Shown here: positions 12,196 through 24,247 of the stretch, piece after piece
Numbering within the stretch: position 1 is the stretch's first letter
Layout of the letters: the number at the start of each line of letters is the position of its first letter
Source of the DNA: Turnera subulata
Taxonomy: Eukaryota > Streptophyta > Magnoliopsida > Malpighiales > Passifloraceae
NCBI GenBank assembly: GCA_028386065.3
Contig: JAKUCV010004254.1
Location: 214,971-278,970, forward strand
Length of the DNA stretch: 64,000 bases
Direction of reading: 5' to 3'
Notes under the pieces: model-generated
Database searches by the model: none
The model's input: only the letters and a program-made list of their open reading frames with translations
Told to the model about the DNA's origin: nothing
Made by a program: the position numbers and the translations under genes

Positions 12196-14900
12196 ATTGA
12201 GGAAGAATTTGTGCAAAAAAATTAACCAATCTTTTGAGTTGGCAGCAAGGCAGTGGTCCACCTAAAAAAGTGGCAACCTAGTATTGCCACATCAGCTACC
12301 AGGTAAGCCAAAGGAGTCAACTTAAGACGACGCAGTCATCACGATATCAATGAAAGCTTCCAAGCCAGAAATTCAGGCCACGCACGCAGCTGGTTGTCGT
12401 TGATTTTATGAGTGTAAATTAGCCAAGTTGTTGCAAGCTATTTGAAATCGAATTCGAATCTTTCTGATGCCAAAAAAAAAAAAAAAATTCGAATTCATGA
12501 TAAGTCAAACTTTACACCAGTTTTTTAGAACAGTACCAATCAAATTTGAGTCAAATTTTATAGTCAAACTGTCTAATTCAAGTTTAGTTTTTTCATATTA
12601 CTCTCTCTCAGTTCCTTAATATATAAGATATTTAAACTACTTGCACGACTCTTAAGAAAATGATTAAATAAATAAAATCTCATTAAATTTTATTGCTCAA
12701 ATTACCAACTTACGGTTTCTATTATCCCAATTAAATTGAAATAATAACTATACTGCTCAACTAAATAAGGGTGAATGTGAAAAAATTTAATTTATTATAT
12801 ATTTCTCAAAATTTTAAAACGTCTTCTACTATGAAACAAAATAAACTTAAAGCATTTTAACATTTTATTATATTAAGGGACAAAAGGAGTAACTCCATTA
12901 GTGTAGAATTCCAATAGAAATGACTCTTGACACAAGACTACGAATAAGCTATAAGCTCATTGGCCTGATTCAAACTTAGTTACACTCCATTTGTTAATTT
13001 TGTGGATTTATTTGAAGTCTTAATTAAATTTTAACAAGCATAAAATCATATATATTTAAATTGAGCTTATTTGAATTAGTTTAAACTTAAAGTTATGAGA
13101 GTTTATACGAGTTTAGTTGAGCCTGAAATTTTTTTGACTCAATCGAACTCGATCTTAAACATTTGCTCAGTGAGCTGAGTTAAACTCGCCAATGGCTTGA
13201 TTTAGCCGGTTCATACCCTTAGACTGGTCTTAATATTTTTGGTCGAAACCGGGATGTATATTAAAAATATACCTGAGCTGAGTACATGATTAGGAGTCGG
13301 TAGCTCAATCCGACTCCTATCTTAATAAAGACAGCCGTTAATACACCAGATACAGCAGATTATCAAACTTATATTATGACATGACTAGAATCAAACTTGA
13401 TAAACTAGAAAAAAAAACATGCGTAAATGGGCCGATAGGTCAGAGAGATAGATGGGTATTTGTTTGTCGATCCATGTTAGACTGGTCTTAATATGAGTAA
13501 GGCATTTCGAGTTCCATATTTGACAAACCTAAAATACTATTTGTTATAATTCTTATCATGTTATCATGTCTTAATTAGTCCGGGATTGACAGGGAAAGAA
13601 GAAGAAAGAACTCAAGGCCACTATTTTTCCCTCCTTACACTTGTCTTTTTAATTTTTTTCCATGTTCTAGGAGGGTTTTTGTCCGGTTTGGGAGACTTCT
13701 TCATCTCCATTCCATCGTCGGTTTGTGCTTTTAGAAATATGCGTATAGACCCACGTGCACAGCCCCATCGCCCCCACTCCGTTTTGCGACGACCACGACT
13801 CCCCCGTATCGCTCCTTCATTGCCACGTATGTATATAATAATACTACTAGTGAGTGACTAGTGAGAACAAATACTAAATATTTCACAAACATTATAGGAC
13901 TTCTCCGAAATTACTTTTCAGTTACTTTTCATTTTATTAATAGATTTTGTGCCGATCTACATCAAGGGTCTAGCCATAGGGATATATCAGTTAGGTTTGT
14001 TAAGGTTCTTCATATACATTGGATAGTCATGATGGATATGGCAACACTGCTGGGTCTTTCAAGCTTCTAGCCTCTATTGATGATAATGGAACCCTTTTGG
14101 TGAGATGTCTTTTTTAAACTTCTATGGTTCAAATGGTCTCCACTATTTGTATGCTTTGACTTGAAGATAAAAAGCCCAGATATTTATCCATTTATCCATC
14201 CATGGTATCATTGAAGGAGGACGGATTTCTAAAAGGTAATATATGATGATGAATGTGTGGCGTGAATTAAAATGGAGTCAAGTCATGTCTCAATTTGATT
14301 TTCTAATCACACAACCACAGTTTTGAATTTTCAACTCGGCGTTAGTATGATAAAAGAAAAAAAAAACAAATACACTCTCAGCGTTTGAGAAAACAAAGAG
14401 GAAAAAAAAAAAAGAAACAAAATATTTAAACTGCTTTAGAGACATCTTACCAACACATATAGCATATCGATGACAAGTAAATAATTGAAGAAAATTACAA
14501 GCAGGAAGTTTGTAGAAAATTAAAAGATACCCATAAAACTATGGTTAAAGGCTGAGGTATGATGAAAAACTATAAAATGAGTACTTCACCAATCTCCAAA
14601 TGACTTATTATATCCCGTCTATATTTGCACTAAATTTTCATCTCCATATCATTTTTTCATGGAAACAATAGCATGATAGTTAATTACTGTTATATATTCA
14701 TAATAACACCAAAGACATCCTGATTTTCTGATTTCTAATAAGGCGGCAATTTAGTCGTCCCATCAAATTCCAAAATAGAAAAGCGAGATTGGGTTTGACA
14801 GAGACGGTTCGGCCATGAATGAACAAGGCACAACAGAAAAACGCCACATGAGGCTCATACCCGTCTCCTTTGCTGACAAGTGTCCAATCCTGATACGCTC
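12196..14900. other. Intergenic region upstream of the GRAS gene
   Basis: No convincing gene. It is AT-rich. A 16-A run near 12474-12489, after TTTCTGATGCC and followed by TTCGAATTC, could be the tail of a small retroposon, but no clean duplication was found. Confidence 0.4.
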
Positions 14901-15049
14901 AGCTCTAAGATTCCACAGTTGTCTTAAGCCTAATAATTTATAGGAAGACAATGCCATTGTCCGTTCAACCTGACGTGACGGGCTATTGCCGGTCACTTTA
15001 TGGGACGCAATCAATAAGCGGCCACGATCTCCCCACTTCAACTGTTCAA

Positions 15050-15678
15050 CACACTTTTCAAACCTTAAAAACCATACCTCCCCTCCTCCCTCATTCCTTG
15101 CTCCATTTCCATTCCTCTCCGTCTCTCCCTTCCTTTCCTCCCTCTCCATTCTTTATATCTTTTTTATTACAGTTCTGTTTTTTGTGTCACCTAAGCTAAT
15201 AGGTTCCTTAAAGGTACGTGTTTTACTCTGCTGTTGTTTCCCTTTAAATTGACAAATTTTCGGCTCTGTTGAAGGCTACTTGAAGCTAGCTATCACTCCA
15301 TTTCTTTGAATGTTGACTTTTCCTTGGTGTACTTGATAACAATTTTGTGTTTTCTTAAGCTTAGAGGATTTTATTTGCTGGAAACAGCTTGTTTTAGTCC
15401 TGGTTCTGTTGAAGTTTAATCAGCTGGTCCATTGTTTTTGGTCTTTGTTGTTTATAAATCAAGGACTTGGACGAAGCTTGATACTTGTTCATGAGCAGCT
15501 CTGTGTTAATGTACTGTATGATATTGAAGTGTCTTACTTTCTTTGGGAAACAAGAAAGCTAAAGTCTTTTATTTTCCATTTTCCGTTCTTTTAGAAAGGA
15601 ATTTGAGCTGTTTCATTTGTTTTTGGGGGAAACCTATTGGTTGGTTGGTTGGGTTCTTGATTGGGGTTTCTCCAAGCT
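15050..15678 (+). other. GRAS gene 5' UTR with probable leader intron
   Basis: A CT-rich leader (15060-15150) leads to a strong donor AAAG|GTACGTG (GT at 15214). A pyrimidine tract ending TTCTTTTAG at 15594 is a good acceptor. This leaves a UTR exon 15595-15678 before the ATG. An in-frame TGA at 15658-15660 rules out a start further upstream in that exon. Inferred from splice signals. Confidence 0.5.
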
Positions 15679-17916
15679 ATGGATCCTCATTTGAGAGTTT
15701 TTTCTAGTTCAACGAATGGAATTCATTTGGGAAATCAGCCCGTTTCTATCATACAAAATCAGAACCCTGTTTCTGGACCCAGATGTCAGGGGAACCTTTT
15801 AGATTATAGTTATAGGAACTTCAATTACATTCCATCTGATCAAAGACCGAATACTGCTGTGGCTCCCTATTCGCATGAGACCCGTGAAGATTCCCCTGAA
15901 GACTCGGATTTTTCGGATAGAGTATTGAGGTATATAAGCCAGATGCTCATGGAAGAAGATAGGGAGGACAAGTCCTGCTCCCTTCAAGACGCTTTAGATC
16001 TTCAAGCTGCCGAGAAGTCGTTCTATGATGTTCTAGGCAAGAAGTACCCTCCTTCACCGGAGCCAAATCGAGGTTACATTAATGGGAATGGTGGGAGTAG
16101 TTTCCTTAGTAATTACACCACTTGTAGCCGTGATGACAGCAGCTGTTTTGATGGTGTTTCTTGGATTCATAGTTCTAGTGATAGCAGTTCCTTTCAACAG
16201 CAGACTCCTGGTGTTTCTACTAGGTCATTGTCTTCTTATAGCTCTTCAAATAGTGTAATCTCTAATGTGGATGGGTTGGTGGACTCTCCAAGTAGTACTG
16301 TGCAAGCCCTTAACTGGAATGGCGATAGTGAATCCATTTTGCAGTTCAGGAAAGGGGTTGAGGAGGCTAGCAAGTTTCTTCCCAGTGATACCGACTTGTT
16401 TTTTAATGTGGAGGCTAGTAGGTTTTCATATGACGAACCAAAGGCAGGGACTGGTAAGGTTGAGGTCAAGATGGAGAAAAAAGATGCAGGGGAGTACTCA
16501 TCCTTGCCGCCAAGGGGAAGGAAGAATCCTCCTAGGGAAGATTTAGATATTGAAGAAGAGAGGAGTAGCAAGCAACTGGCTGTTTATACTGAATCTGATC
16601 TACGATCCAAAATGTTTGATAGTGTGCTGCTTTGTGTTCCCGGGGAAACTTCTAGTGTGGGAGATCTTCGTGAGGCCTTGAAGAATATATCAATAGAAGG
16701 TGAGAAGACTGGGCAAGCCAAGGGATCAAATGGAGCAAAGGGTCGTGGTAAGAAACAAAATGGGAAAAAAGAAGTGGTGGATTTGAGGACCCTTTTGATT
16801 AATTGTGCACAAGCTGTTGCAGCTGATGATCGTAGGAGCGCAAATGAGTTGCTGAGGCAAATTAGGATGCATTCCTCCCCATTTGGTGATGGAAACCGGA
16901 GATTGGCCCATTGTTTTGCTGATGGACTTGAGGCACGTTTGGCAGGTACTGGTAGCCAGATATACAAAGGCCTTATTAACAAAAGGACATCTGCTGCTGA
17001 TCTCTTGAAAGCTTACCGCCTTTATGTTGCTGCATGCCCTTTCAGAAAGGTTTCCCATTTTGTTAGTAACCGGACAATAAAGAGTACTGCAGCAAATTCA
17101 AAGACACTTCATGTCATAGATTTTGGTATCCTTTACGGTTTTCAGTGGCCTACTCTTATTCATCGGCTCTCATGCAGACCAGGTGGACCACCCAAGCTAA
17201 GGATGACTGGAATAGACTTTCCCCAACCTGGATTTAGGCCAGCAGAGCGAATTGAGGAAACTGGACGTCGTTTAGCAGCTTATGCGAAGGAGTTCAATGT
17301 GCCATTTGAATACAATGCCATTGCAAAAAAGTGGGAAAGTATACGACTTGAGGAGCTCAAGATTGATAGAAATGAAGTTGTTGTCGTTAACTGTTTGTAT
17401 CGTGGCAAGAACTTACTTGATGAAACAGTGGCAGTAGACAGTCCTAGAAACATTGTTCTTAACTTGGTAAGGAAGATAGATCCTGCAATTTTCATTTTTG
17501 GAATTACCAATGGGGCCTACAATGCCCCCTTCTATGTTACTCGGTTTCGGGAAGCACTGTTTCACTTCTCTGCAATGTTTGATATGCTTGATACTATCGT
17601 TCCTCGTGAGGATGGAGAGAGGTTGCTGATGGAGAAAGAGATCTTTGGCAGGGAGGCTTTGAATGTTATAGCTTGTGAGGGGTGGGAGAGGGTTGAGAGG
17701 CCAGAAACATACAAGCAGTGGCAGGTCCGTTGCTTGAGGGCTGGGTTTGTACAGCTGCCTTTTGACAGAGAAATCATGAAGCTAGCAAGGCGCAAAGTAA
17801 AGGATCAATACCACAGAGATTTTCTAATTGATGAAGATAACCAGTGGCTGTTGCAAGGTTGGAAGGGAAGGATCATTTACACCCTTTCTGCCTGGAAACC
17901 TGCACAGAAAGCCTGA
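15679..17916 (+). CDS. GRAS-family transcription regulator, SCL14/SCL9-like (LISCL group)
   Basis: A nuclear transcriptional regulator of 745 aa in one exon, typical of LISCL GRAS proteins, which include the stress and detoxification coactivator SCL14. The start is ATG 15679 (MDPHLRVFSSS), with an in-frame stop just upstream. The N-terminal half holds the acidic group motifs DFSDRVLRYISQMLMEED (about residues 77-94) and KKYPPSPEPN (about 121-130), a Ser-rich linker and a basic stretch. The GRAS domain runs from about 367 to 742: leucine-heptad region I (VDLRTLLINCAQAVAADD), VHIID variant HVIDFGILYGFQWP (about 478), PGGPPKLRMTGIDFPQPGFR, PFYRE-like APFYVTRFREALFHFSAMFD, RVER in EGWERVERPETYKQW, and SAW motif GWKGRIIYTLSAWKPA. 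All core motifs are intact. The exact orthologue is not decidable from sequence alone. Confidence 0.96.
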   Translation: MDPHLRVFSSSTNGIHLGNQPVSIIQNQNPVSGPRCQGNLLDYSYRNFNYIPSDQRPNTAVAPYSHETREDSPEDSDFSDRVLRYISQMLMEEDREDKSCSLQDALDLQAAEKSFYDVLGKKYPPSPEPNRGYINGNGGSSFLSNYTTCSRDDSSCFDGVSWIHSSSDSSSFQQQTPGVSTRSLSSYSSSNSVISNVDGLVDSPSSTVQALNWNGDSESILQFRKGVEEASKFLPSDTDLFFNVEASRFSYDEPKAGTGKVEVKMEKKDAGEYSSLPPRGRKNPPREDLDIEEERSSKQLAVYTESDLRSKMFDSVLLCVPGETSSVGDLREALKNISIEGEKTGQAKGSNGAKGRGKKQNGKKEVVDLRTLLINCAQAVAADDRRSANELLRQIRMHSSPFGDGNRRLAHCFADGLEARLAGTGSQIYKGLINKRTSAADLLKAYRLYVAACPFRKVSHFVSNRTIKSTAANSKTLHVIDFGILYGFQWPTLIHRLSCRPGGPPKLRMTGIDFPQPGFRPAERIEETGRRLAAYAKEFNVPFEYNAIAKKWESIRLEELKIDRNEVVVVNCLYRGKNLLDETVAVDSPRNIVLNLVRKIDPAIFIFGITNGAYNAPFYVTRFREALFHFSAMFDMLDTIVPREDGERLLMEKEIFGREALNVIACEGWERVERPETYKQWQVRCLRAGFVQLPFDREIMKLARRKVKDQYHRDFLIDEDNQWLLQGWKGRIIYTLSAWKPAQKA

Positions 17917-20900
17917 CTGGATTCTGATCATAACTTTGAGATTTGTCTCTTTTTGGGAACTATCGAGGAAATAATTGACCATCGAAGGTAATGCTGTTCG
18001 TCCTTTGTCCTCTCTTTACGGAATGCTTCTTTTACAAATTACTGTTATTGACTTGAATATTTGGTTACCTGACAGGTATATCTAGTTGGTTTCAGTGCTC
18101 AACTGATAAAAGGAAGGAAAATATTGACTCGTTGGAAACTGAAGGTTAATTAGATTAGCTTTTACTTATAGAAGACTTCCAGATATATCTACATTTCTTA
18201 GCCCTCGACATCAGAAGTTTTGGCAGTCTTTTGTTTTGTCAAAGCAACATGGAAAGCCTTGCTGTGGAGGCATTGATTCACACTTGCTACTAATTGCTAT
18301 TGCAAGTTGATTTTAGCTTTCATTGGCCGACCAGTAGTCCATTTGGCAAGGCCCAGATGAAACTGTTGTATAATGCACATAATCTTGTACAGAGTTTCAA
18401 GATGGAGGGAAAGGAAAATTTGGTACTTCTTGTCTTCCCTTATTTTGCAGCTGCTGTCTTAGTTATATCTCTCTACCTTCCACCTCATTTCACGCCCGAG
18501 GCTTACAATCACAGCTTTGTTTGAATGGAGAATGTGTTGCATCTTTATTGCAGTGTTTCACTAAAGACGATTACCTGCTTAAAACTTGGAAAAGTGGTCA
18601 GAATAATAATACTAGTAGTACAAGATCTACAAGATACTCGAGCAATAGCCAGTAAAAAGTTGCTTAAAAGATCACAAGTCTCGGGCCTTCTTGTAGGTGT
18701 CTGCCTGGAAATGCCACTTTGGCGCAAATGAGGGGCTAAGTGTCCCTCGCATCATCATGAGATCATGTGGGGGACATTACATTGGCAAGATAAAAGGAAG
18801 GGTTTTATATTATCCTACAAAGAGCTGATGATGGGAAACCTAGGACTACTTTTCTTTTCCTTGCCTTTTGTCGTCTAGTTTGCAGTACAGAGACAACTGA
18901 CAAGGACATCTCCCGTCCCATGTGAGAGAATTTCTGGAATAGCTATGGACGAATAGAAAGTGCTGAAACTACAAAAGTTGTTTAGGCCTTACCAAACTGT
19001 TACAAATGTTTTGATTGGATAGTAATTTCATATACAAGTGGAGGTCTCGCTTTAGTAAAGCTAGCTGAATATGATTAGTTGCTTTATTATCGTCCGGAAT
19101 CTGCAAGAGCTGGTGAAATTCGTACCCAATGAACTTTTTAAGGGCCGACTGAATACAGGAGGAAACCAGAAAAATGGTACGAATTCTCAACTCCTTATAA
19201 GTGATGTATTTATTGCATAGCCTGTGCAGCACTACTACTAGTGAGTGGAACTAGACATGATTGGTTAGGTTTTTGGCAAATCAAATACGAGATTCTCACA
19301 AGCACCTCACTAAGAGAAAAGAATAGTATGTTAATCTAAATTATTGGTTTCTTTACCATCCAAAACTCCGGAAACATCAGAAGTTGAGAGCTGAGCTGAT
19401 AGTGGTGGTCCTAACAAACTCCCTCCTATGTAGGAGACGCATATCGTTGGGATCGAGACAGGCTCCTCACAATTGAGTGAAATTGATTCGTCGAGCAAAT
19501 CACGCCATCCAGAATCCAGATGCTTCTAGCTAGCTGCAGTGCTTTTTTGTGAAAAAAAGACAGGTCGTTTACTAGGAAGCTTGTAACAAGACTAACAAAA
19601 TTTGGCGAGAAGGTACTTTACAAGTTCCCAATAAGTGGAAGATTTGATGATCCGTAATGTTGTCCAGTCATAATTCTCGTACCTGACTTCGTTACCTTTT
19701 TCCTAGTTTCACCAATACCAATTGCAAAACCAAAAAAACCCAGGAAAAGTAGCAGCAAAGAACCACTAATGGAGTTCAAAGCTTTACATGACTTGAAATA
19801 CCACATTAAAATACCCATGCAAAAGCCATGTATATGTAAGAGATGTGAATCCAGGTTCAAGCAAATGCTTCTTGACTAGTCAGCATAATTAAATATGACA
19901 TATTTACTGTCTTCTTTCCACTTCATGCTTTCGGCACATTTCATACACTGGTTAATAACGCTAGAAATTGCAGTGCAGTTAAAATAAAAAAAGAGGTAGA
20001 CCGAGAATTTTTATTGGCTAACTGTGTGGAACTGAACGTTTTAGGCTGTGGACTCTTTTCTTATTACTTTCCCATCCCATGTAGCCAAATTCCAAAAGAA
20101 ACAAAAAGGCTGCAATATTCCAATGCATGACTGAATAACAAGTACATATTATGCAATAAAAATTTGTTAGAAAAGCTATTTTTCCTTACCCCAATTATAT
20201 TAATGGTCCCTAAGCCTCCGTATAACGCCAGCCATGTTCTGGTTTGGAAGAGCTGGATACCAATACCATGTTACTTAAAAGCAATTGGCAACCACAAAAT
20301 TAGGTTGCACAAGCACGCCAAATAGATCCCAGACTCCTCAACCACTGAAATTATTGGGGACAGGCTTCTTGAACAGAGCAGACATACAACACATGAACCG
20401 ATTCATTAATTGCAGCAAAAATGGCTACAATTTTATTATGGCAAGTTGCAGCACCGACCAAGACTGAGAATCTAGTGATTTTGAGGGGTGCAAACAAATA
20501 TAAAATACAAACACAAATTCTGCAAATTTGAAAAATCATCGTAAGATATCATCTAGAAATGATAACAATGCCACTCAGTAGAACTCAGCTTCAGGTTTCA
20601 ACCAACCAGTAGTTTGGCGTTTGAGTGTTAAGAACAATATTCTTTGTCGTCGGCAAAAATTTATCTCATCCAATGGGCCAAGGATGAGACATATATTGCA
20701 GCAAATTAATACTTTCAACCATCGACAGAGGCCGTTAGCATCAAAAAAAAAAAAAAAAACCATCGACAGAGGCAGAAGCAGATTTCAACATTGAAATCGT
20801 CAGTTGTCAGCACACTTAATTTTTTGTGTCTAAAAATTGAATTTGTTAAACGAGTGTACATTACTTGTGCAAATTGCCGCTGAAAAGATTGATAACAGTT

Positions 20901-20920
20901 TGACATACTTCACAGTTTGA
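17917..20920. other. GRAS 3' region and intergenic DNA
   Basis: The first several hundred bases are probably 3' UTR. No further gene is supported. Open frames up to 87 codons here show no family resemblance. A 17-A run lies at 20743-20759. Confidence 0.45.
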
Positions 20921-20927
20921 TATACTT

Positions 20928-21425
20928 TATTGAAATTAAAACACAGGCCATCCAGAATTGGTATGATACCAGTAAGTAGGACTTAAAACATATTTGCTTT
21001 GGCCGAGTCGAGCTCGACTCCATCAACTCCTTCAAAATTAATTCCCAACTTCTTATAGAACTCCCTCGACTCCCTCATCCACTTCAACCGCTCTTCCCTC
21101 CCCGCCTCCTTCAACTCCATAAGGTTTTGCTGGTGTCTCTTCTCTTCTTCAATATCTTCCTTGTACTGTAGATAAGCATAGCGGACAATAAAGCAAGCTG
21201 CGGTACATTTTGCGACAAATAGAGAGGCATTCCAGATTCTCCACTGCAACAATTAATACAGCAGAAATAGAATAAGAAAAGACAGAATCAAACCAAAAGG
21301 GGGAATATATATATATATATATATATATAGGGCAACGCAAGCCATATATCATCAAACAATTTTAGAGACAATACTAACAAACAAAATCCAGACCACCATC
21401 ACGCCATCAGACAATACTCCATTAG
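20928..21425. repeat. Segmental duplication, copy B (partner at 11735-12195)
   Basis: Same-orientation partner of copy A. It carries the functional-looking last exon of the small gene and part of its intron. It differs by indels, including an (AT)12 microsatellite at 21305-21329 absent from copy A. Confidence 0.85.
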
Positions 21426-21727
21426 GGTTGCTGCGCATGACAGACAAGGCGCCACAAAATTCTAAGGACATATATATAACTAAGGGCTATCAAACACTAC
21501 CAATTAAGACCTAAAAAAAAAAAAAAGAAAAAGAATTAGAACAAACACCTTCCCGTCTGGCAAAGACATGACTCTTAATTCCTCGTGTACTATACATGAG
21601 GTCAACTAATCGACAATTTCCAAACCTACTTAATTCTAGCAACAGTAACAAATCTGCAGTACTCTAATGTCTAAATTAGGGTTCTTGCACGCAAAGAGTT
21701 ACATACCAGAGCCTTCAAATTCGACAT
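20983..21727 (-). CDS. Small two-exon protein of unknown function (93 aa)
   Basis: I do not recognise the family. Exon 1 is 21707-21727 (MSNLKAL) with donor CTG|GTATGT. Exon 2 is 20983-21243 after acceptor TTGTTGCAG. The joined frame has no break and ends in TAA at 20983-20985. The N-terminal third (WRIWNASLFVAKCTAACFIV) is moderately hydrophobic and could be a membrane-anchoring or organelle-targeting helix. The remainder is highly charged and Lys/Glu-rich (YKEDIEEEKRHQQNLMELKE), likely helical or coiled coil. A frameshifted paralogue lies at 11796-12024. The conserved splice acceptor and the first-exon fit support a real gene; there is no evidence on its function. Confidence 0.62.
21305..21329. 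repeat. (AT)12 microsatellite in the intron of the small gene
   Basis: Uninterrupted alternating AT, absent at the matching point of the duplicated copy near 12090. Confidence 0.95.
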
Positions 21728-21759
21728 CTGCGTGCAGAAAGGAAAACGTAGATTCTTTT

Positions 21760-22440
21760 TTAAAAAGAAAACAAAAAACAAGAAGAAGAAAAGGATAACC
21801 AATGCAAGAGCCAAGAAAAGGAAGAGTAGAGAACATAAACATATAAAGAAATAGCGTTAACACTGAATACCTTCCTTAATTAAGGAAAGAAGACCACTGC
21901 TAACTTCTGCATATGCATTATCAAGACAAGCTAACTTATTGCTTACGCTTTTTGCTGTCCTTTGCATAAAGTTGTTTTTGATGGAATAAACTCGTCGTAA
22001 CTTTAGCCTTTTGAAATCGCTTTGGCTCAATTGCTTTCAAAATTTTATGTCTGCATAATATTAGGGCATCTCCATGCATTACATTAACATATCATCTTCA
22101 CTAACAACATCCCCTTTGCATCAAAATTCGCCACAAATAAATTTCTCAAAAAAAAAAAAAAATCGCCACAAATAAACTATGGACAATTGGACATTCCCCC
22201 TTTGCATTAAAACAGTAAAAATTAAGGACATTCTCTTGCATCTTCACATATCCTAGAACTAGGGGCATCCCCTGTGCACCCATTTGCATCATGAAGACAA
22301 GTTTGCTGTGGAACTAGGGACATTTGCATGCCAACATTTATCATATTATAGGAGCCACCCCATGCATAGGAATAAAGCATGCATCATTCTACAGACATTC
22401 TCATGCATCCACTTGGTGATAGAACATGAGTTGTGTTGTG
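21760..22440. other. Gene-free stretch
   Basis: Purine-rich, then AT-rich sequence with repeated GGGCATC/GGACATT-type phrases between about 22065 and 22330. No gene is supported. Confidence 0.4.
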
Positions 22441-22464
22441 ATTGGCATTGATTTCCCTCTTTTT

Positions 22465-22640
22465 GCTGATGGATAAGGGATGGTTTTGGACACCTTTCAT
22501 AGACAACAAAGGTTTGGGGTTGCTGACGGATAAGGGATAGTTTTGGACACCTCTCCTGGACAACGAAGGTTTGGAGTTGCTGGCAGAGAGATAACGGATG
22601 GTTTTGGACACCTCCCCCGGACGACAAAGGTTTAGAGTGT
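22465..22640. repeat. Minisatellite, three units of about 57 bp
   Basis: Units start at 22465, 22522 and 22579. The first two are both 57 bp; the third carries a small insertion. Each contains GGTTTTGGACACCT followed by GACAACRAAGGTTT. On the minus strand the repeat stays open and reads as repeated SLSRRGVQNYPLS-like peptides, but nothing else suggests a gene. Confidence 0.85.
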
Positions 22641-22927
22641 TGAATGAAATAGAATTCCCAAGGATTAGAATTGTCAAAGTATAATTTTGAATGGGAGTAG
22701 AATTCTTGGGACTCGGAGTGGTTCGCCTTATGAATAGGTGCTTGTTGCAAGTAGATGTTTGTGTGTTCTAATAGATTACTGGAGACATTGCTGATACCTA
22801 TGGATTTCCCAAAAAGAGTTGCAACATGCTCCATCTGTCACACTCAGGGATGCATGCAAAAAGGTGACCAATTGTTTATTCATCTTCCATGATTTTTGCA
22901 GTTTTAAATCAAGCTACATTACACTAA

Positions 22928-23378
22928 GGGTTAAACACCTTTTATATACCTCGAGTTTTTCTTTTGTCCCGATCGTATACCCCCGAGTTTCTGTGTCCCT
23001 TTTATGTACCCCGAGTTTCAATTTCTGTCCCTTTTGTGTACCTCGGGCAGCCCAGACGATGACATGGCCATCTGTCCGGGTCCACTTGACACGTGGCATA
23101 ATGTCAATGGTGCCACATGGGAATTTTTTTGTGGGACCCACAAACTAGAATATTTTGGGAAATAAGGTGGGGCCCACAATAATATCCATTTGGCACCAAT
23201 GGCATTATGCCACGTGTAAAGTGGACTCCGATAGATGGCCATGTCATCGCTTGGGCTGCCCGAGGTACATGAAAAGGACAAAAATTGAAACTCGAGATAC
23301 ATAAAAGGAACAGAGAAACTCCGGGGTATACGAACAGGACAAAAGAAAGACTTGAGGTATACAAAACGTGCTTAACCC
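22928..23378. mobile_element. Foldback MITE (Mutator-like) with 10-bp target-site duplication
   Basis: The element starts GGGTTAAACACCTTTTATA and ends in its inverted counterpart (GGGTTAAGCACGTTTTGTA on the other strand). It is flanked by ATTACACTAA at 22918-22927 and 23379-23388. The inverted repeats run most of the 451-bp length. Each arm contains three subterminal TATACCTCGAGTTT-like repeats, then TCGGGCAGCCC, GATGACATGGCCATCTGTC and a CACGTGGCATAATG segment. It has no coding capacity. Long terminal inverted repeats with a 9-11 bp duplication point to Mutator-like transposition. Confidence 0.88.
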
Positions 23379-23465
23379 ATTACACTAACGTTAACACTTC
23401 ATTTCCATTCGTATTTACAAGTTTCTTGCTACAAGACGAACTAAAACTCAGTGCTGCATTTAAAC

Positions 23466-23710
23466 GGGTAAATCGCACCCATGGGGTCTGTACTATTTGA
23501 AAAGTACCCTTTGGGGGTCTGTACTTTTAATTGTCCCTTTTAAGGGTCCATACTATTATTGTCGATCCCGTTCAGGGGTCCGGGGCAGCCCGGCAGATGA
23601 CGTGGACTGCCCGGCCCGAACGTGAGATGCACGAGCCCGTCTTTCGGTCAGCAGGCAGCGCGTGACGGCCACGTGACCGTCCAGCGTAGCATGGTGGGAC
23701 CCACCGACGA
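23466..23710. repeat. One end of a related foldback element, opposite end not found
   Basis: It begins GGGTAAATCGCACCCATGG and has three subterminal repeats of the GGGGTCTGTAC-TTTT-GTCCC type, then GGGGCAGCCC and GATGACGTGG, the same order as the element just upstream. I found no inverted partner or duplication. The Copia LTR at 24248 may have separated or replaced the other half. Sequence at 23800-24240 reads like a gene leader and could be captured DNA, but this is a guess. Confidence 0.5.
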
Positions 23711-24247
23711 ATTTTTTCCCAAAATCAAAATTCAGTTTAATAAACCCCTTTTTTCTTTTTATTAAATCACATTAACAATTAATTCCAAAATTAAGAAACA
23801 AGCTAACCCTGATCAAAACGGGCAGCAGCAAATCAATCCATGAAGACCCTCACTCTCTCCCACCAAAAGAAATCCCCAAATTAAAATTCACAAACCCTAA
23901 CCCCCAATTGATTCTCTGTGAATCAACGCCCATTGAAACCCATGAATACACAATCAAAGAGAGAAGGAAGGAAAACCCAACTTCGTGACTGCCTCGCCTC
24001 TCCTCAGCTTGTGCTTGTGCTTGTGTTGTTGGGTTGTTCTTTGCAGGTTAATGGCTGAAGCTCATGGCGACGATGGTTGATGAGTGTGGCGCGGGCGGAA
24101 AGGTCGAGGGGGGTAGCAGCCTTTTTGTGGCGTGCTCTGGCTTCTCCCGGCAACGGCAGCTCGTGGTGGTTCGTGGTCTGCAGTGGCGAGATCGTGGCGA
24201 ACAGCGGCCGAGTCACTGCAACGCGTTGGTGTTGACAACGAGGAGGA

